A stretch of 64,000 nucleotides of DNA, taken from positions 62,001-126,000 of the forward strand of contig JAEXNT010000042.1 in NCBI GenBank assembly GCA_023439545.1, given 5' to 3'. The DNA comes from Bacillota bacterium (lineage in GTDB: Bacteria; Bacillota; Clostridia; Acetivibrionales; DTU013). The notes under the pieces were generated by a model. The model was not told the DNA's origin. It ran no database searches and worked only from the letters and a program-made list of their open reading frames with translations. The translations under genes and the position numbers were made by a program. Each line of letters starts with the position of its first letter. The first letter of the stretch is position 1. Of this stretch, positions 32,485 to 41,426 are shown one piece after another.

Positions 32485-33507
32485 ATGGGTAAAGTTGTTA
32501 CATTCGGTGAAATAATGTTAAGGCTAGCTCCTGAAGGGTACAACAGGTTCGTTCAGGCAGAAAGCTTCGGTGCGACTTACGGAGGCGGAGAAGCAAACGT
32601 TGCTGTTTCTCTTGCTAATTACGGTCTGGATGTGAAATATGTTACAAAACTGCCGGAAAATGATATCGGTCAGGCTGCTGTAAATTCTTTGCGTCGTTTT
32701 GGCGTTGATACCGGCGAGATTGCAAGAGGCGGGAACCGGATAGGTATTTATTTTCTGGAGAAGGGGGCATCTCAAAGAGCTTCGAAAGTCATATACGACC
32801 GCGCGAACTCATCTATCGCTATGGCGGCGCAGGCCGATTTTGACTGGGATAAGATATTCGACGGTGTGGAGTGGTTCCATTTTACAGGGATTACTCCAGC
32901 TTTGGGGGACAATGTGGCGGCGATCTGTCTGGACGCCTGTAAAACCGCAAAAGCTAAAGGCATTATTGTAAGCTGTGATATAAACTACCGTAAAAATTTG
33001 TGGAGCCGTGAAAAAGCCGGCCAAGTGATGAGCGGACTTATGCAGTATGTAGATGTATGTATAGCAAATGAAGAAGATGCTGGAGATGTGTTCGGAATAT
33101 GGGCTGACAACACTGACATAACAGGCGGAAAGCTGTCGAATGAGGGCTACAAAAGCGTTGCAAAAAAACTGGCCGAACGGTTTGGATTTAAAAAGGTGGC
33201 AATAACACTGAGGTCTTCCGTTTCCGCAAACGACAACAATTGGGCCGGAATGCTCTATGACGGCACTGATTATTGCTTTTCCAGAAGCTATGCCATACAC
33301 ATCGTCGACCGTGTAGGCGGCGGCGACAGTTTCGGAGCGGGGCTCATCTATTCGTTCGCTACAGGCAAGCCGTCCCAGAAGGCGTTGGAGTTCGCAGTTG
33401 CTGCCAGTTGCCTAAAGCATACCATCGAAGGCGATTACAACCAGGTGAGTGTTGATGAGGTAAACAAGCTTGCAGGGGGCGACGGCACAGGAAGGGTACA
33501 AAGATAA
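32485..33507 (+). CDS. kdgK: 2-keto-3-deoxygluconate kinase-like PfkB sugar kinase
   Basis: This 340-residue PfkB-family kinase has the N-terminal GGGEANVAVSLANYG signature and the C-terminal DRVGGGDSFGAGLIYSF signature, with D281 as catalytic base. Together with the adjoining KDPG-type aldolase this gives the standard pair KDG to KDPG to pyruvate plus glyceraldehyde 3-phosphate, which is why I favour KDG kinase over fructokinase. AGGAGGCGG precedes the ATG. It ends the first transcription unit, at the terminator 33521-33554. Confidence 0.88.
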   Translation: MGKVVTFGEIMLRLAPEGYNRFVQAESFGATYGGGEANVAVSLANYGLDVKYVTKLPENDIGQAAVNSLRRFGVDTGEIARGGNRIGIYFLEKGASQRASKVIYDRANSSIAMAAQADFDWDKIFDGVEWFHFTGITPALGDNVAAICLDACKTAKAKGIIVSCDINYRKNLWSREKAGQVMSGLMQYVDVCIANEEDAGDVFGIWADNTDITGGKLSNEGYKSVAKKLAERFGFKKVAITLRSSVSANDNNWAGMLYDGTDYCFSRSYAIHIVDRVGGGDSFGAGLIYSFATGKPSQKALEFAVAASCLKHTIEGDYNQVSVDEVNKLAGGDGTGRVQR

Positions 33508-33520
33508 ACATAAATCAAAA

Positions 33521-33554
33521 GGAAGCAGGGGGAAGGTTCTTCTGCTTCCTTTTA
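33521..33554 (+). terminator. terminator after the kinase gene
   Basis: ggaagcag (33521-33528) and ctgcttcc (33542-33549) form a stem followed by ttttag. Confidence 0.85.
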
Positions 33555-33789
33555 GCATGGACAATTGTATTGAAGCGATCATAAAATGTAAAAAGATATT
33601 TTGCGGCTTTAAGCACAGATTATCTTGAAAAAGTCATGATAGATAATATTCTGAATAATTGATTGAGATTTATTAGATTGAAAAATTGGCTGTATCTGAA
33701 ATGGATCAGTTGGTTTTGTTTTGTACAAGATCTCGATATATTCAGAAAACCCTGGGACCTCGTCATATTCCATATCTATGCAACTCTAA
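33555..33789. other. AT-rich intergenic stretch
   Basis: No gene or motif is recognised between the terminator and the duplicated promoter block. Confidence 0.5.
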
Positions 33790-34089
33790 GGTACACGGTA
33801 TTTATGTAAAATTTCTTATTTTGTTGCACTGAAAGGTTACATTTAAAAAATCTCACGGGAGATTTCTGGTTAAGATGTTCGTTCGTGATTTTGACATTGA
33901 AAATTACGTGTAAAGTATTGACATTCACAAAAAGCACTACTATACTAAATACAGAACAGAAGATTAAAATAATTCTGTATACGGAATTTAAAGGAGACGT
34001 TATGATTATTGACTGCCATACACATTTAGCATACCCGGAGCATATTGGCGGAGAGTTCCTGTCCGGCGCAAAAAATGCTTGGGGTGATT
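33790..34089 (+). repeat. intact copy B of the duplicated promoter/5'-gene block
   Basis: This is the functional counterpart of 31179-31470. It reaches from the upstream tttatgtaaaatttctta block to codon 29 of the first amidohydrolase gene. Confidence 0.85.
33918..33988 (+). promoter_or_regulatory. promoter and gtatac-centred operator of the large catabolic operon
   Basis: TTGACA (33918-33923) and TATACT (33941-33946) are 17 bp apart, with the same 18-bp dyad aattctgtatacggaatt at 33971-33988. Start and control are probably shared with the aldolase unit. Confidence 0.78.
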
Positions 34090-34841
34090 CCTTTAGTCTG
34101 CATGCGACACCGGAAGAACACGAGGAAGCATGTAAGGAATGTGACGCAGCAATCATATTACCGATTGATGCAGTAGAGATTGGCTACAAAACGCCAAATG
34201 AATTTATTGCAGAGTATGCAAAACGGAATCCATCCAAATATTTCGGATTTGCAAGCGTCAACCCCAATCGGATTGATGCTGTAAAAATTCTTGAACATGA
34301 TATACGCGAATATGGATTAAAGGGGTTAAAACTTGGCCCTATTTATCAACGCTTCAATCCGATGGACGCGATGGTATATCCTCTGTATGCCAAGGCGAAT
34401 GAACTTAAAATTCCTATTATGTGGCATCAGGCAACATCGTATGTACCGAGTGGCCCGCTGGAATACTGCAATCCGGTCTTACTGGATCCGATTGCTCGCA
34501 GCTTCCCGGACCTGAAAATGGTCATTGCACATCTTGGCCATCCGTGGACGGCTGAAACTGCGTGTGTTGTCCGCAAACACAAAAATGTTTTTGCAGATAT
34601 GTCGGCACTGGGAACCCGTCCGTGGCAGATGTATAATGCTATGGTTTCGGCCCTGGAATATGGCATTCAGGACAAGATTATCTTTGGTACGGATTTCCCG
34701 TTCTTTACTGTAAATAAAACAATTGAGGCGTTCCGTAATATCAACAAAATTGTTGAAGGCACTAAACTACCGCTAGTTCCTGAAAAGGTCATTGAAGACA
34801 TTATTCATCGCAATACACTTGAAATACTTGATCTTGTCTGA
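34002..34841 (+). CDS. amidohydrolase-2 family protein A (lactonase/hydrolase-like)
   Basis: This 279-residue metal-dependent TIM-barrel hydrolase of the amidohydrolase-2 group has the N-terminal metal motif HTH (H6, H8 in DCHTHLAYPEHIGG), then GLKLGP, MWHQAT, MVIAHLGHPW and the final IFGTDFP Asp. The family includes sugar-acid lactonases, decarboxylases and hydratases. It opens the operon, with ATG 34002 behind AAAGGAGACG, and is followed at 34873 by a sugar-acid dehydratase. A role in opening a lactone or in a hydration/decarboxylation step is likely, but the substrate cannot be read from sequence. Confidence 0.85.
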   Translation: MIIDCHTHLAYPEHIGGEFLSGAKNAWGDSFSLHATPEEHEEACKECDAAIILPIDAVEIGYKTPNEFIAEYAKRNPSKYFGFASVNPNRIDAVKILEHDIREYGLKGLKLGPIYQRFNPMDAMVYPLYAKANELKIPIMWHQATSYVPSGPLEYCNPVLLDPIARSFPDLKMVIAHLGHPWTAETACVVRKHKNVFADMSALGTRPWQMYNAMVSALEYGIQDKIIFGTDFPFFTVNKTIEAFRNINKIVEGTKLPLVPEKVIEDIIHRNTLEILDLV

Positions 34842-34872
34842 TCGCGGACAAGACAGAAGGAGATAGGAAATC

Positions 34873-35982
34873 ATGAAATTACAGTCAATTGATTTGATTC
34901 CTGTTAAGCTGCCATATAAAAGGCCTGTGAGCGATGCCTGGGGCGTATATCCGGCATCCTTTTGCGGTATTGTCGTTGCAAAAGATGAAGCAGGATTGGA
35001 AGGATACGGTGAAATCTCTCTTGCATGGTTCGGTGGTGTCCACAACCTGTGTAAGGATGCGCAGGAAAATTGGATACCTAGCCTGCTTGGTATGGACACC
35101 GGCGATCTTACCGCTATCAATGAAATTCTTGATTCGTTCTGTACGTTCTCCCGCAGGAACATCCTTGTTAAAGCCGGCATTGAGATGGCAATCTGGGATC
35201 TGCTCGGCAAGGAACTGAAAATGCCGGTTTATAAGCTTCTTGGCGGCAAGCTGAGAAACGAATTGCCGCTGACCGGCGGCATTGCAATGGAATCCCCGGA
35301 AGAAATGATGGAACAGGCGAATCGGGCTGTTGAAGCTGGTTTCAGAGAATTGAAGATAAAAGTCGGTCTGGATGATAAGAAGGACCTTGAAGTGGTTCGG
35401 GCAATCCGTGCCGTAATTCCGGATGACATCGCATTGCGCGCTGATGCCAACATGGCCTGGACCAACCGGAAGCAGGCAAAGTACCTGATGGACGCGCTGT
35501 TTGATTATGGCGTCCATATGGTGGAACAGCCGCTTGATTACAGAGATATTGAAGGTCTGAAATGGCTGCGTGAAAACTCTAGGTGTAAGGTGCTGATTGA
35601 CGAAGGCATCTGGGACTGGCATGATGCTGCAAAGTACATTATGGCAGGTGCGGCAGATCTGCTCCATGTGTACGCATGTGAGGCAGGCGGCATCATGGGA
35701 ATGAAGCGCGTATTTGACACGGCTGGAGCATTCTCAATGGAATGCACAATTGGTTCGATGCCCGAAGGCATTGTTGGCGCATCTGCGGCAGCTCATGTAG
35801 CGGCGGCAATGTCGAATCTGTCCAGGCTTCCTTCCGACTTGCGCGGGTTCACGGTATTTGCGGATGATGTCGCGACAACACCGATGCGTATTCAGAATGG
35901 TAGACTGATTCTGCCGGATGGAATAGGTCTCGGATTTGAGATAGATGCTGAAAAGCTTGAGAAGCTGCGTACTGACAGATAA
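34873..35982 (+). CDS. enolase-superfamily (mandelate racemase/muconate lactonizing) enzyme
   Basis: This 369-residue enzyme has an N-terminal capping domain and a C-terminal TIM barrel. It has the KxK acid/base pair in LKIKVG (K161, K163), and metal ligands D191 (RADANMAW), E218 (VEQPL) and the D243-E244 pair (IDEGIW). Superfamily members abstract the proton alpha to a carboxylate. Beside KDG kinase and aldolase it is most likely a sugar-acid dehydratase making a 2-keto-3-deoxy acid. No His-Asp dyad typical of mandelate racemase is obvious. AGAAGGAGATAGG precedes the ATG. Confidence 0.88.
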   Translation: MKLQSIDLIPVKLPYKRPVSDAWGVYPASFCGIVVAKDEAGLEGYGEISLAWFGGVHNLCKDAQENWIPSLLGMDTGDLTAINEILDSFCTFSRRNILVKAGIEMAIWDLLGKELKMPVYKLLGGKLRNELPLTGGIAMESPEEMMEQANRAVEAGFRELKIKVGLDDKKDLEVVRAIRAVIPDDIALRADANMAWTNRKQAKYLMDALFDYGVHMVEQPLDYRDIEGLKWLRENSRCKVLIDEGIWDWHDAAKYIMAGAADLLHVYACEAGGIMGMKRVFDTAGAFSMECTIGSMPEGIVGASAAAHVAAAMSNLSRLPSDLRGFTVFADDVATTPMRIQNGRLILPDGIGLGFEIDAEKLEKLRTDR

Positions 35983-35994
35983 GAGGCGAATAAT

Positions 35995-36771
35995 ATGATT
36001 TTCAACGAAATGACACGTCCCGAATTGAATGTAGTCGATAAGAATGCGATTGTTGTGCTGCCGCTTGGCTCAACGGAGCAGCATGGCTTGCATCTGCCGG
36101 TTAATACCGATACGAAAACCGTAGAGGCAATCAGCCGTGAACTGGAACATCGTCTTCCGGATAAGGTTTTGCTCGCACCGACCAATTGGCTTGGACATTC
36201 GCCCCACCATCTGGAATTCGGCGGGACAATCAGCCTGAACTATAATATTTACAGCGCAATGCTGATAGAAATAATCGAATGCTTTCGTGCAATGGGATAT
36301 CAAAAAATCCTCATGTTGAACGGCCACGGCGGTAATGGCATGCCGATGAGCATCGCACAGCAGGAAATGAAACTAAGAGACCCTAAACTTATGCTTTGTG
36401 CCTGCAATTACTGGGAGCTGGCGCGTAACGAAATTCTCTCAATCCGCGAGGGCGGAAAGTATGCAATGGGTCATGCCTGCGAGATGGAAACATCATTATA
36501 CATGTTCCTGGATGAAGCGAATGTCAGGAAAAGTGAGATCCGCGATGCCGGTTGGACGTTCAATGAAAATTATTTCGGTTATGGAATGTTCAACGGCGGC
36601 CCGGTATCTTATCTTGCCAATTTTAACGAAATATCGGATACCGGAGCGTTCGGCGCTCCGTCTTTTGCCAGTTATGAAAAAGGTGAGAAGCTGTTCAGCG
36701 TGATATCCAATGCACTAAAAGCTTTTGTTATTGATTTTTACAATATAGAAAAGATGTTTGAGGAGAAATGA
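35995..36771 (+). CDS. creatininase-family metal-dependent hydrolase
   Basis: This 258-residue protein has the creatininase signature LGSTEQHGLHLPVNTDT (E28, H30 and D39 are the metal ligands), MLNGHGGNGM, and GHACEMETSLY with the last Glu. Creatininases open cyclic amides, but the family also includes a hydrolase acting on keto-inositols (3-dehydro-scyllo-inosose hydrolase). In a sugar-acid cluster the latter kind of carbon-ring opening is as plausible as amide hydrolysis. It sits 12 bp after the dehydratase gene and overlaps or abuts the RidA gene. Confidence 0.87.
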   Translation: MIFNEMTRPELNVVDKNAIVVLPLGSTEQHGLHLPVNTDTKTVEAISRELEHRLPDKVLLAPTNWLGHSPHHLEFGGTISLNYNIYSAMLIEIIECFRAMGYQKILMLNGHGGNGMPMSIAQQEMKLRDPKLMLCACNYWELARNEILSIREGGKYAMGHACEMETSLYMFLDEANVRKSEIRDAGWTFNENYFGYGMFNGGPVSYLANFNEISDTGAFGAPSFASYEKGEKLFSVISNALKAFVIDFYNIEKMFEEK

Positions 36772-36773
36772 GC

Positions 36774-37157
36774 ATGAATAAAGGTATTAGTTCTTATAGC
36801 ATTCCCCCGGTATTCGGACCATATTCATCCGGAGTACAGGCGGGCGATTTGCTGTTCGTTTCCGGCAATGCCGGCTTTGATGTCAACCAGAAGCTGGTTG
36901 GCGATGATATTAAGACGCAGACAACAAAAGCGCTTGAGAACATCAAAATACTGTTGGAGGACAATGGCTTCTCGATGGATGACATTGTACGCAGTACAGT
37001 TTACCTAAGCGATATTGCTCTTTGGAATGACTTCAATGAAGCATATGAGCCCTTCTTCAAAAAGCCGTATCCTGCTCGTACCTGCATCGGCTGTCAGCTG
37101 AATGGCTTTCTTGTGGAAATAGAATGTACGGCGGTTCGCCAGAGGAGGAAAGAATAA
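36774..37157 (+). CDS. RidA-family (YjgF/YER057c/UK114) protein
   Basis: This 127-residue protein shows PPVFGPYSSGVQAGDLLFVSGNAGFD, ALENIKILLEDNGFSMDDIVRSTVYLSDIALWNDFNEAYEPFF, and the carboxylate-binding Arg in YPARTCIGC. RidA proteins hydrolyse reactive enamine/imine intermediates. Its presence suggests that an aminated or imine intermediate occurs in the pathway, or that it acts as a tautomerase-like helper. ATG 36774 is favoured over ATG 36768 because GAGGAG lies 8 bases before it. The stop overlaps the next start by one base. Confidence 0.9.
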   Translation: MNKGISSYSIPPVFGPYSSGVQAGDLLFVSGNAGFDVNQKLVGDDIKTQTTKALENIKILLEDNGFSMDDIVRSTVYLSDIALWNDFNEAYEPFFKKPYPARTCIGCQLNGFLVEIECTAVRQRRKE

Positions 37158-38170
37158 TGTTGAATGTTGGTGTTATTGGCTGCGGCGATATTGCGATAAC
37201 AGCGCATTTCCCAGCACTGCGGCGCAGCAAACGGGTTAAGCTGACCGCGATTTCAACTCGTACAGAGGAACGTCTGCAAATGCTGCGGAAAGAATATAGC
37301 GTTCCCTTTGCAACTACGGACTACAAAGAACTGCTAAAACGCGATGATGTTGATGCAGTTATCATTACAACCCCGCCGTGGATTACGCCTCAGATTACGA
37401 TTGAGGCACTGAACAGTGGTAAGCATGTCCTGTGTGAGAAACCGGTGGCTATGACGATCGAAGAAGCGGAAGAAATGAAAGCAGCCGCAGAGCGCAATGG
37501 CCGCAAGTTAATGGTAGGCATGACTTATCATCATGATCCGATCCTACATAAGTTAAGAGACTGGGTCCAGAGCGGTAAGATCGGAAGTCCTGTCTTATAT
37601 CGTGTCAGCATCTATGATGAAACATGGGATCCGGAAGAAAATCCGGAACACTATAATCGTATTTTTGAAACGCTGAAGCACGGCTCGCCTTCCGTACATG
37701 AAGGGGCCCATGTCTTCGACTGGCTGCATGTCGTGAATGATTCAGAAATTGACCAACTGGCAAGCTACGGCCTGAAGACACGTGAAGAATTCCAGAATTC
37801 AAACTATGATATTTCAATATTGAAGTATAAGAACGGAGACAGCGCAAAAGTCGAAATTGCCTGGTTCTTGCAAGTGTTCCCCGAGTATGATTTCGAAGCG
37901 GTCGGACCGAAGGGCATTGCCTCCATGAACAGCCATACGCGTCTGGCAGTGCTTCAGACCAAGGACGAGACGGAGAAATACAAGGATGAACATGGATGGT
38001 GGGAGCATTGCTTTGACCTGCAGACGGACCATTTTATTTCCGCAATTGAAAATGGCGGTCCCTGCCGACCGGATATCGATGATGCTATCTTTACGATGCG
38101 TGCAACCGATGCGGTTCGGGAATCAATGAAGAAGGGAAGCGCCGTTCAGTTCGCTGATAAAGGCAAATAA
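37157..38170 (+). CDS. Gfo/Idh/MocA-family NAD(P)-dependent dehydrogenase
   Basis: This 337-residue oxidoreductase has an N-terminal Rossmann fold (GVIGCGDIAITAHFPALRR), TTPPWITPQITIEALNSGKHVLCEKPVA with the EKP motif, and a C-terminal substrate domain. Family members oxidise sugars, sugar acids or inositols to ketones or lactones. It could make the first oxidised intermediate of this cluster. ATG 37157 overlaps the RidA stop (TAATG) and follows AGAGGAGG, indicating tight coupling. Confidence 0.92.
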   Translation: MLNVGVIGCGDIAITAHFPALRRSKRVKLTAISTRTEERLQMLRKEYSVPFATTDYKELLKRDDVDAVIITTPPWITPQITIEALNSGKHVLCEKPVAMTIEEAEEMKAAAERNGRKLMVGMTYHHDPILHKLRDWVQSGKIGSPVLYRVSIYDETWDPEENPEHYNRIFETLKHGSPSVHEGAHVFDWLHVVNDSEIDQLASYGLKTREEFQNSNYDISILKYKNGDSAKVEIAWFLQVFPEYDFEAVGPKGIASMNSHTRLAVLQTKDETEKYKDEHGWWEHCFDLQTDHFISAIENGGPCRPDIDDAIFTMRATDAVRESMKKGSAVQFADKGK

Positions 38171-38198
38171 CCATCCAGCCAAAGGAGGAGAGATTCCG

Positions 38199-38939
38199 AT
38201 GATCAAAATCGATGGACATGTTAATCTTGGCGATGGTATCTATAAGAAACAGGATGTCGAAACAATCCTGAAGAACATGGAAGCTTGCGGTATCGATAAA
38301 AGCGTGCTGTGTCCTGTGGAAGAATATGTAACGGTTTACAACCGGGAAGGTAACGCAATGATTGCTCAGGCATGCAAAGAGCATCCCGACCGCTTTTATG
38401 GGTTTGCGGTTGCAAACCCGTGGTATGGCGAAAGGGCAGCTGAAACACTGCGGGATGCATTTGAAAGCGGCCTGCATGGCGCGTTCTTCGTTTCGTCGTT
38501 GCAGGGCTTTTCAATAGATGACAGAATTGTCGATCCTTTGATTGAGCTATGCGAAAAGTACCAAAGACCCGTATATTTCCATACCGGGACCCCGTCATTC
38601 GCGCTGCCGCTGCAGCTGAACTATCTGGCAAGAAGGTTCCCGAATGTAAATTTCATTATGGGACATTGCGGTGCGAACGACTTCGTGTATGACATTGATC
38701 CGGCTATGTTCCATATGAACAATATCTATCTTGAAACCAGCCTGAACTATTGTGAAACCATTTTTGGAGTAGTCGAGAAATACCCGGAACGGGTAATCTT
38801 CGGCAGTGATTCTCCGCGCAGCCCGGTTGAATTCGAAATGGACAAGGTCCTTCGCTCCAGTACGGATCCTGCCGTAATGAGCAACCTACTGGGCGGTAAC
38901 CTGCTGAGAATATTGGGAGGTGTAGAGGTTGATTATTGA
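38199..38939 (+). CDS. amidohydrolase-2 family protein B, altered metal motif
   Basis: This 246-residue TIM-barrel protein is related to proteins A and C of the same operon. The first metal motif reads DGHVN (H7, N9) instead of HxH. Other parts remain: YFHTGTPS, FIMGHCGANDF and IFGSDSPRSP. Loss of the second His may mean a one-metal or metal-independent lyase-type activity, as known in some decarboxylase or hydratase branches, or a changed ligand. AAAGGAGGAGAG precedes the ATG. It overlaps protein C by 11 bp. Confidence 0.82.
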   Translation: MIKIDGHVNLGDGIYKKQDVETILKNMEACGIDKSVLCPVEEYVTVYNREGNAMIAQACKEHPDRFYGFAVANPWYGERAAETLRDAFESGLHGAFFVSSLQGFSIDDRIVDPLIELCEKYQRPVYFHTGTPSFALPLQLNYLARRFPNVNFIMGHCGANDFVYDIDPAMFHMNNIYLETSLNYCETIFGVVEKYPERVIFGSDSPRSPVEFEMDKVLRSSTDPAVMSNLLGGNLLRILGGVEVDY

Positions 38940-39681
38940 CGCGCATGTTCATACACTGGATGGCCGTGGCATGCTGTACAATACTGCTGTTGACCCCGGA
39001 CGCATGGTAGAAATCATGGATGAAAAGGGCGTTCAGGAAGCATGGGCCAGCCCGATCTCCGCGCTCATGCGGGATTTCAGAGAAGGAAATCTTTGGCAGT
39101 ACAATATTACAAAGGCATATCCCGGACGATTTGTGAATTTCTATTCTGCAAATCCGAATTATCCGGAGTTGATCGAAGAGGATATCCGACGCAGTATTGA
39201 GGATAGAGGCTTCCGTGGAATTAAGATGCATCCCTGGTGCACCGGATTCCCGGTAAATAATCCTGTTGCGCATCGCATTGTTGAACTTGCGATTGAATAT
39301 GACGTTCCGGTTATGTACCATGACGGTACACCGCCCTGGTCGGAAACGTTGCAGGTGGCATCCGTTGCAGATTATTATCCGGAGGCAAAAGTTATTATTG
39401 GCCACTCCGGCTTGTTTGACGCTTACCGTTCCGCAATCGAGGCGTGCAATTCGCACGACAATATCTGGCTTTGTATCTGCGGCCCTTGTGTGGGTGATGC
39501 TATAGAAATTATCGAAAAGGCACGTAAGGACAGACTCCTGTTTGGCAGCGATTTTGCCTGTAATGATAAGCAAGATTTACTGAACGAGAGACTTAAGATA
39601 ATCGATTACGCGTGCTCCTCAAAGGAGCTGCGGAACAAAATATTCTACGAGAACCCTCGTAAATTAATCAAACAAATTTAA
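38929..39681 (+). CDS. amidohydrolase-2 family protein C
   Basis: This 250-residue protein keeps the canonical DAHVHTLDG motif (H6, H8), followed by GIKMHPW, MYHDGTPPW, VIIGHSGLFD and LLFGSDFACND. It is translated from a TTG at 38929, behind GGGAGGTG inside the preceding gene, so B and C are coupled and may form a complex. Like A it may be a lactonase, hydrolase or decarboxylase. The final product would be passed to the downstream aldolases. Confidence 0.85.
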   Translation: MIIDAHVHTLDGRGMLYNTAVDPGRMVEIMDEKGVQEAWASPISALMRDFREGNLWQYNITKAYPGRFVNFYSANPNYPELIEEDIRRSIEDRGFRGIKMHPWCTGFPVNNPVAHRIVELAIEYDVPVMYHDGTPPWSETLQVASVADYYPEAKVIIGHSGLFDAYRSAIEACNSHDNIWLCICGPCVGDAIEIIEKARKDRLLFGSDFACNDKQDLLNERLKIIDYACSSKELRNKIFYENPRKLIKQI

Positions 39682-39696
39682 AGGAGGCAATGAAAA

Positions 39697-41010
39697 ATGA
39701 AACTTACCAAAAGAGTCCTAGCCTGTCTGTTTACAGTTCTTCTGATTGCGTCTATTTTCGCTGGTTGCGGCGAGCAAGCCGCAACAAAAGAAAATGGTGA
39801 TGCATCTGCAACCACTGCAACCACCAACGCTGCTGAACAGACAACGACCGTCAGCGATGAACCCGTCACCCTAAGCGTAGCATGCAATGTTGATAACCAG
39901 GAAGCCTTTGATGCATTCTTCAAAGGATTCGAGGAAAAGTATCCCAACATTACCATTGACTTCTTCCCAATTGGCGGTGCTCAAGAACAATCCTTCCTGC
40001 AGTCCCGTATTGCAATGAACACTATCCCCGACGTATTTGGTATCTCTGCAAGCGGCTTTGGACAGGAACTGGCGGAAAAAGGCATTCTATATGACCTATC
40101 TGACACTGTTGCTGCAAAGCGCTTGGATCCAAATGCGATTAAATCCTACTCTTCCAAGAGCGGTAAGTTCTATGCCGTACCTTATGGCCTGTCCACAACC
40201 GTTTTATATTATAACGCGGACCTCTTCAAAGAAAAAGGCTTGGAGGCGCCTAAGAACTGGCAGGAATTTCTTGATGTATGTAAAGCTCTGAAGGCTGAGG
40301 GCATTACTCCACTATCACTTTCCATGGACGTATCTATCGGCAATACCGCTTTCAGCTATGGCTTCGGTAATAACATGGCTGGTAAAGAGTGGAGGAATTC
40401 AATGGCTGATGGTACATTTAACTTTAAAAGCGCCGAAGTTATTGACATCTTTAAAAAAGTTAAGGAACTGAATGATCTCGGTTATCTGCAGAATGGCGTT
40501 GTATCCAGCGACTATAACACATCACTTGAAATGTTTGTTCAGGGCAAGGCCGCTATGCATTTCGCCGGTATTTGGTTCAACGGCAGCATAATAAATGCTG
40601 ATTTCAAGGTCGGCACCTGCGTTCCGCCTTGGAATGTAGGAAAAGATCAGTGCACTGTTGTTGCTACTGAAACCGGTTGGGCTGTCAATGCAAAGACTGA
40701 GCACATGAAAGAAACGCTGCTTCTGATGGACTACTTCACCGGTGAAGGATATCCCATCCTACAGAAAGCCCGTCAGAGCGTCCCAGCGCTGAAGGATCAG
40801 TCCAATGCTACCGTTAATTACATAGTAGAAGGCTTCTTGCCGAACTTCAGCAATGCAACGATCACAGCTCCGCTGTACTATGAATATCTGCCTGGCGTGT
40901 TCCAGACTGACCTGAGCAATATATTCCAGGGTGTTATTCTCAATGACTATACTCCCGAAGTGGCCGCTGAAAAGTGCCAGCAAATGTATGACGATTCCTT
41001 TAAAAAATAA
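39697..41010 (+). CDS. sugar ABC transporter substrate-binding lipoprotein
   Basis: This is a 437-residue family-1 extracellular solute-binding protein. The signal peptide ends IFAGC (C24, lipid attachment), a Thr/Ala-rich linker follows, and then the two-lobed domain (VTLSVACNVDNQEAFDAFFKGFEEKYPNITIDFF, YAVPYGLSTTVLYYNADLFKEKGLEAPKNWQEF). It captures the imported sugar or sugar derivative outside the membrane. It follows protein C by 15 bp, behind AAAGGAGG. A stable hairpin follows at 41048-41079, as often seen between a binding protein and its permeases. Confidence 0.93.
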   Translation: MKLTKRVLACLFTVLLIASIFAGCGEQAATKENGDASATTATTNAAEQTTTVSDEPVTLSVACNVDNQEAFDAFFKGFEEKYPNITIDFFPIGGAQEQSFLQSRIAMNTIPDVFGISASGFGQELAEKGILYDLSDTVAAKRLDPNAIKSYSSKSGKFYAVPYGLSTTVLYYNADLFKEKGLEAPKNWQEFLDVCKALKAEGITPLSLSMDVSIGNTAFSYGFGNNMAGKEWRNSMADGTFNFKSAEVIDIFKKVKELNDLGYLQNGVVSSDYNTSLEMFVQGKAAMHFAGIWFNGSIINADFKVGTCVPPWNVGKDQCTVVATETGWAVNAKTEHMKETLLLMDYFTGEGYPILQKARQSVPALKDQSNATVNYIVEGFLPNFSNATITAPLYYEYLPGVFQTDLSNIFQGVILNDYTPEVAAEKCQQMYDDSFKK

Positions 41011-41047
41011 AATAACCTGTCTCGGAAATATTTTGTCGTAAGTAGTA

Positions 41048-41079
41048 ATCAGGCGGGGAAAGGAATTTCCCTGCCTGAT
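41048..41079 (+). promoter_or_regulatory. intercistronic hairpin
   Basis: atcaggcggggaaa (41048-41061) pairs with tttccctgcctgat (41066-41079) with one G-T pair. There is no T-run after it, so it is more likely an mRNA-stabilising or attenuating stem than a full terminator. Confidence 0.65.
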
Positions 41080-41426
41080 AATTATGATAACAATAAACTC
41101 CCGGCTATGTACGAGAGAATCAAAGAGCTTTAGCTTAAAGCACATAAAGAAAACCTCCAATGTGCCAATTCTATCAATTCATGGATCGGTTCATGGAAAC
41201 GTCCTAAGTGAATCGCAGATATTCAGATATCGAGATAAGGATAAGCCCGAGGGTCTCCTGAAAATGGTAGGCAAATTGCGAGAAATATATAGTAACCAAA
41301 GAGTAAGGAATGCCGAAAAAGCAAAAGATTCCGCATGATGTGGAGTATAGGAATTAAGTATTTGCTCCAATCGAAAGATAGCTGACGTCGGCATGTATAC
41401 TATTACAGGAAAGAGATGAATTTATT
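41080..41426. other. gap inside the transporter operon, no supported gene
   Basis: An 84-codon frame here has no ribosome-binding site or family pattern. A TATACT at 41396-41401, about 25 bases before the permease gene, may be a -10 box but lacks a clear -35. Confidence 0.4.

Noticed and set aside
34885..35667. 260-codon antisense frame inside the dehydratase gene
   Set aside because: The plus-strand frame has all enolase-superfamily motifs. The antisense frame has none and is explained by codon bias.
41084..41338. 84-codon frame between binding protein and permease
   Set aside because: It starts right behind a hairpin without a ribosome-binding site, and its composition is not protein-like at the start. 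The later part could be a worn fragment, but I cannot identify a parent.
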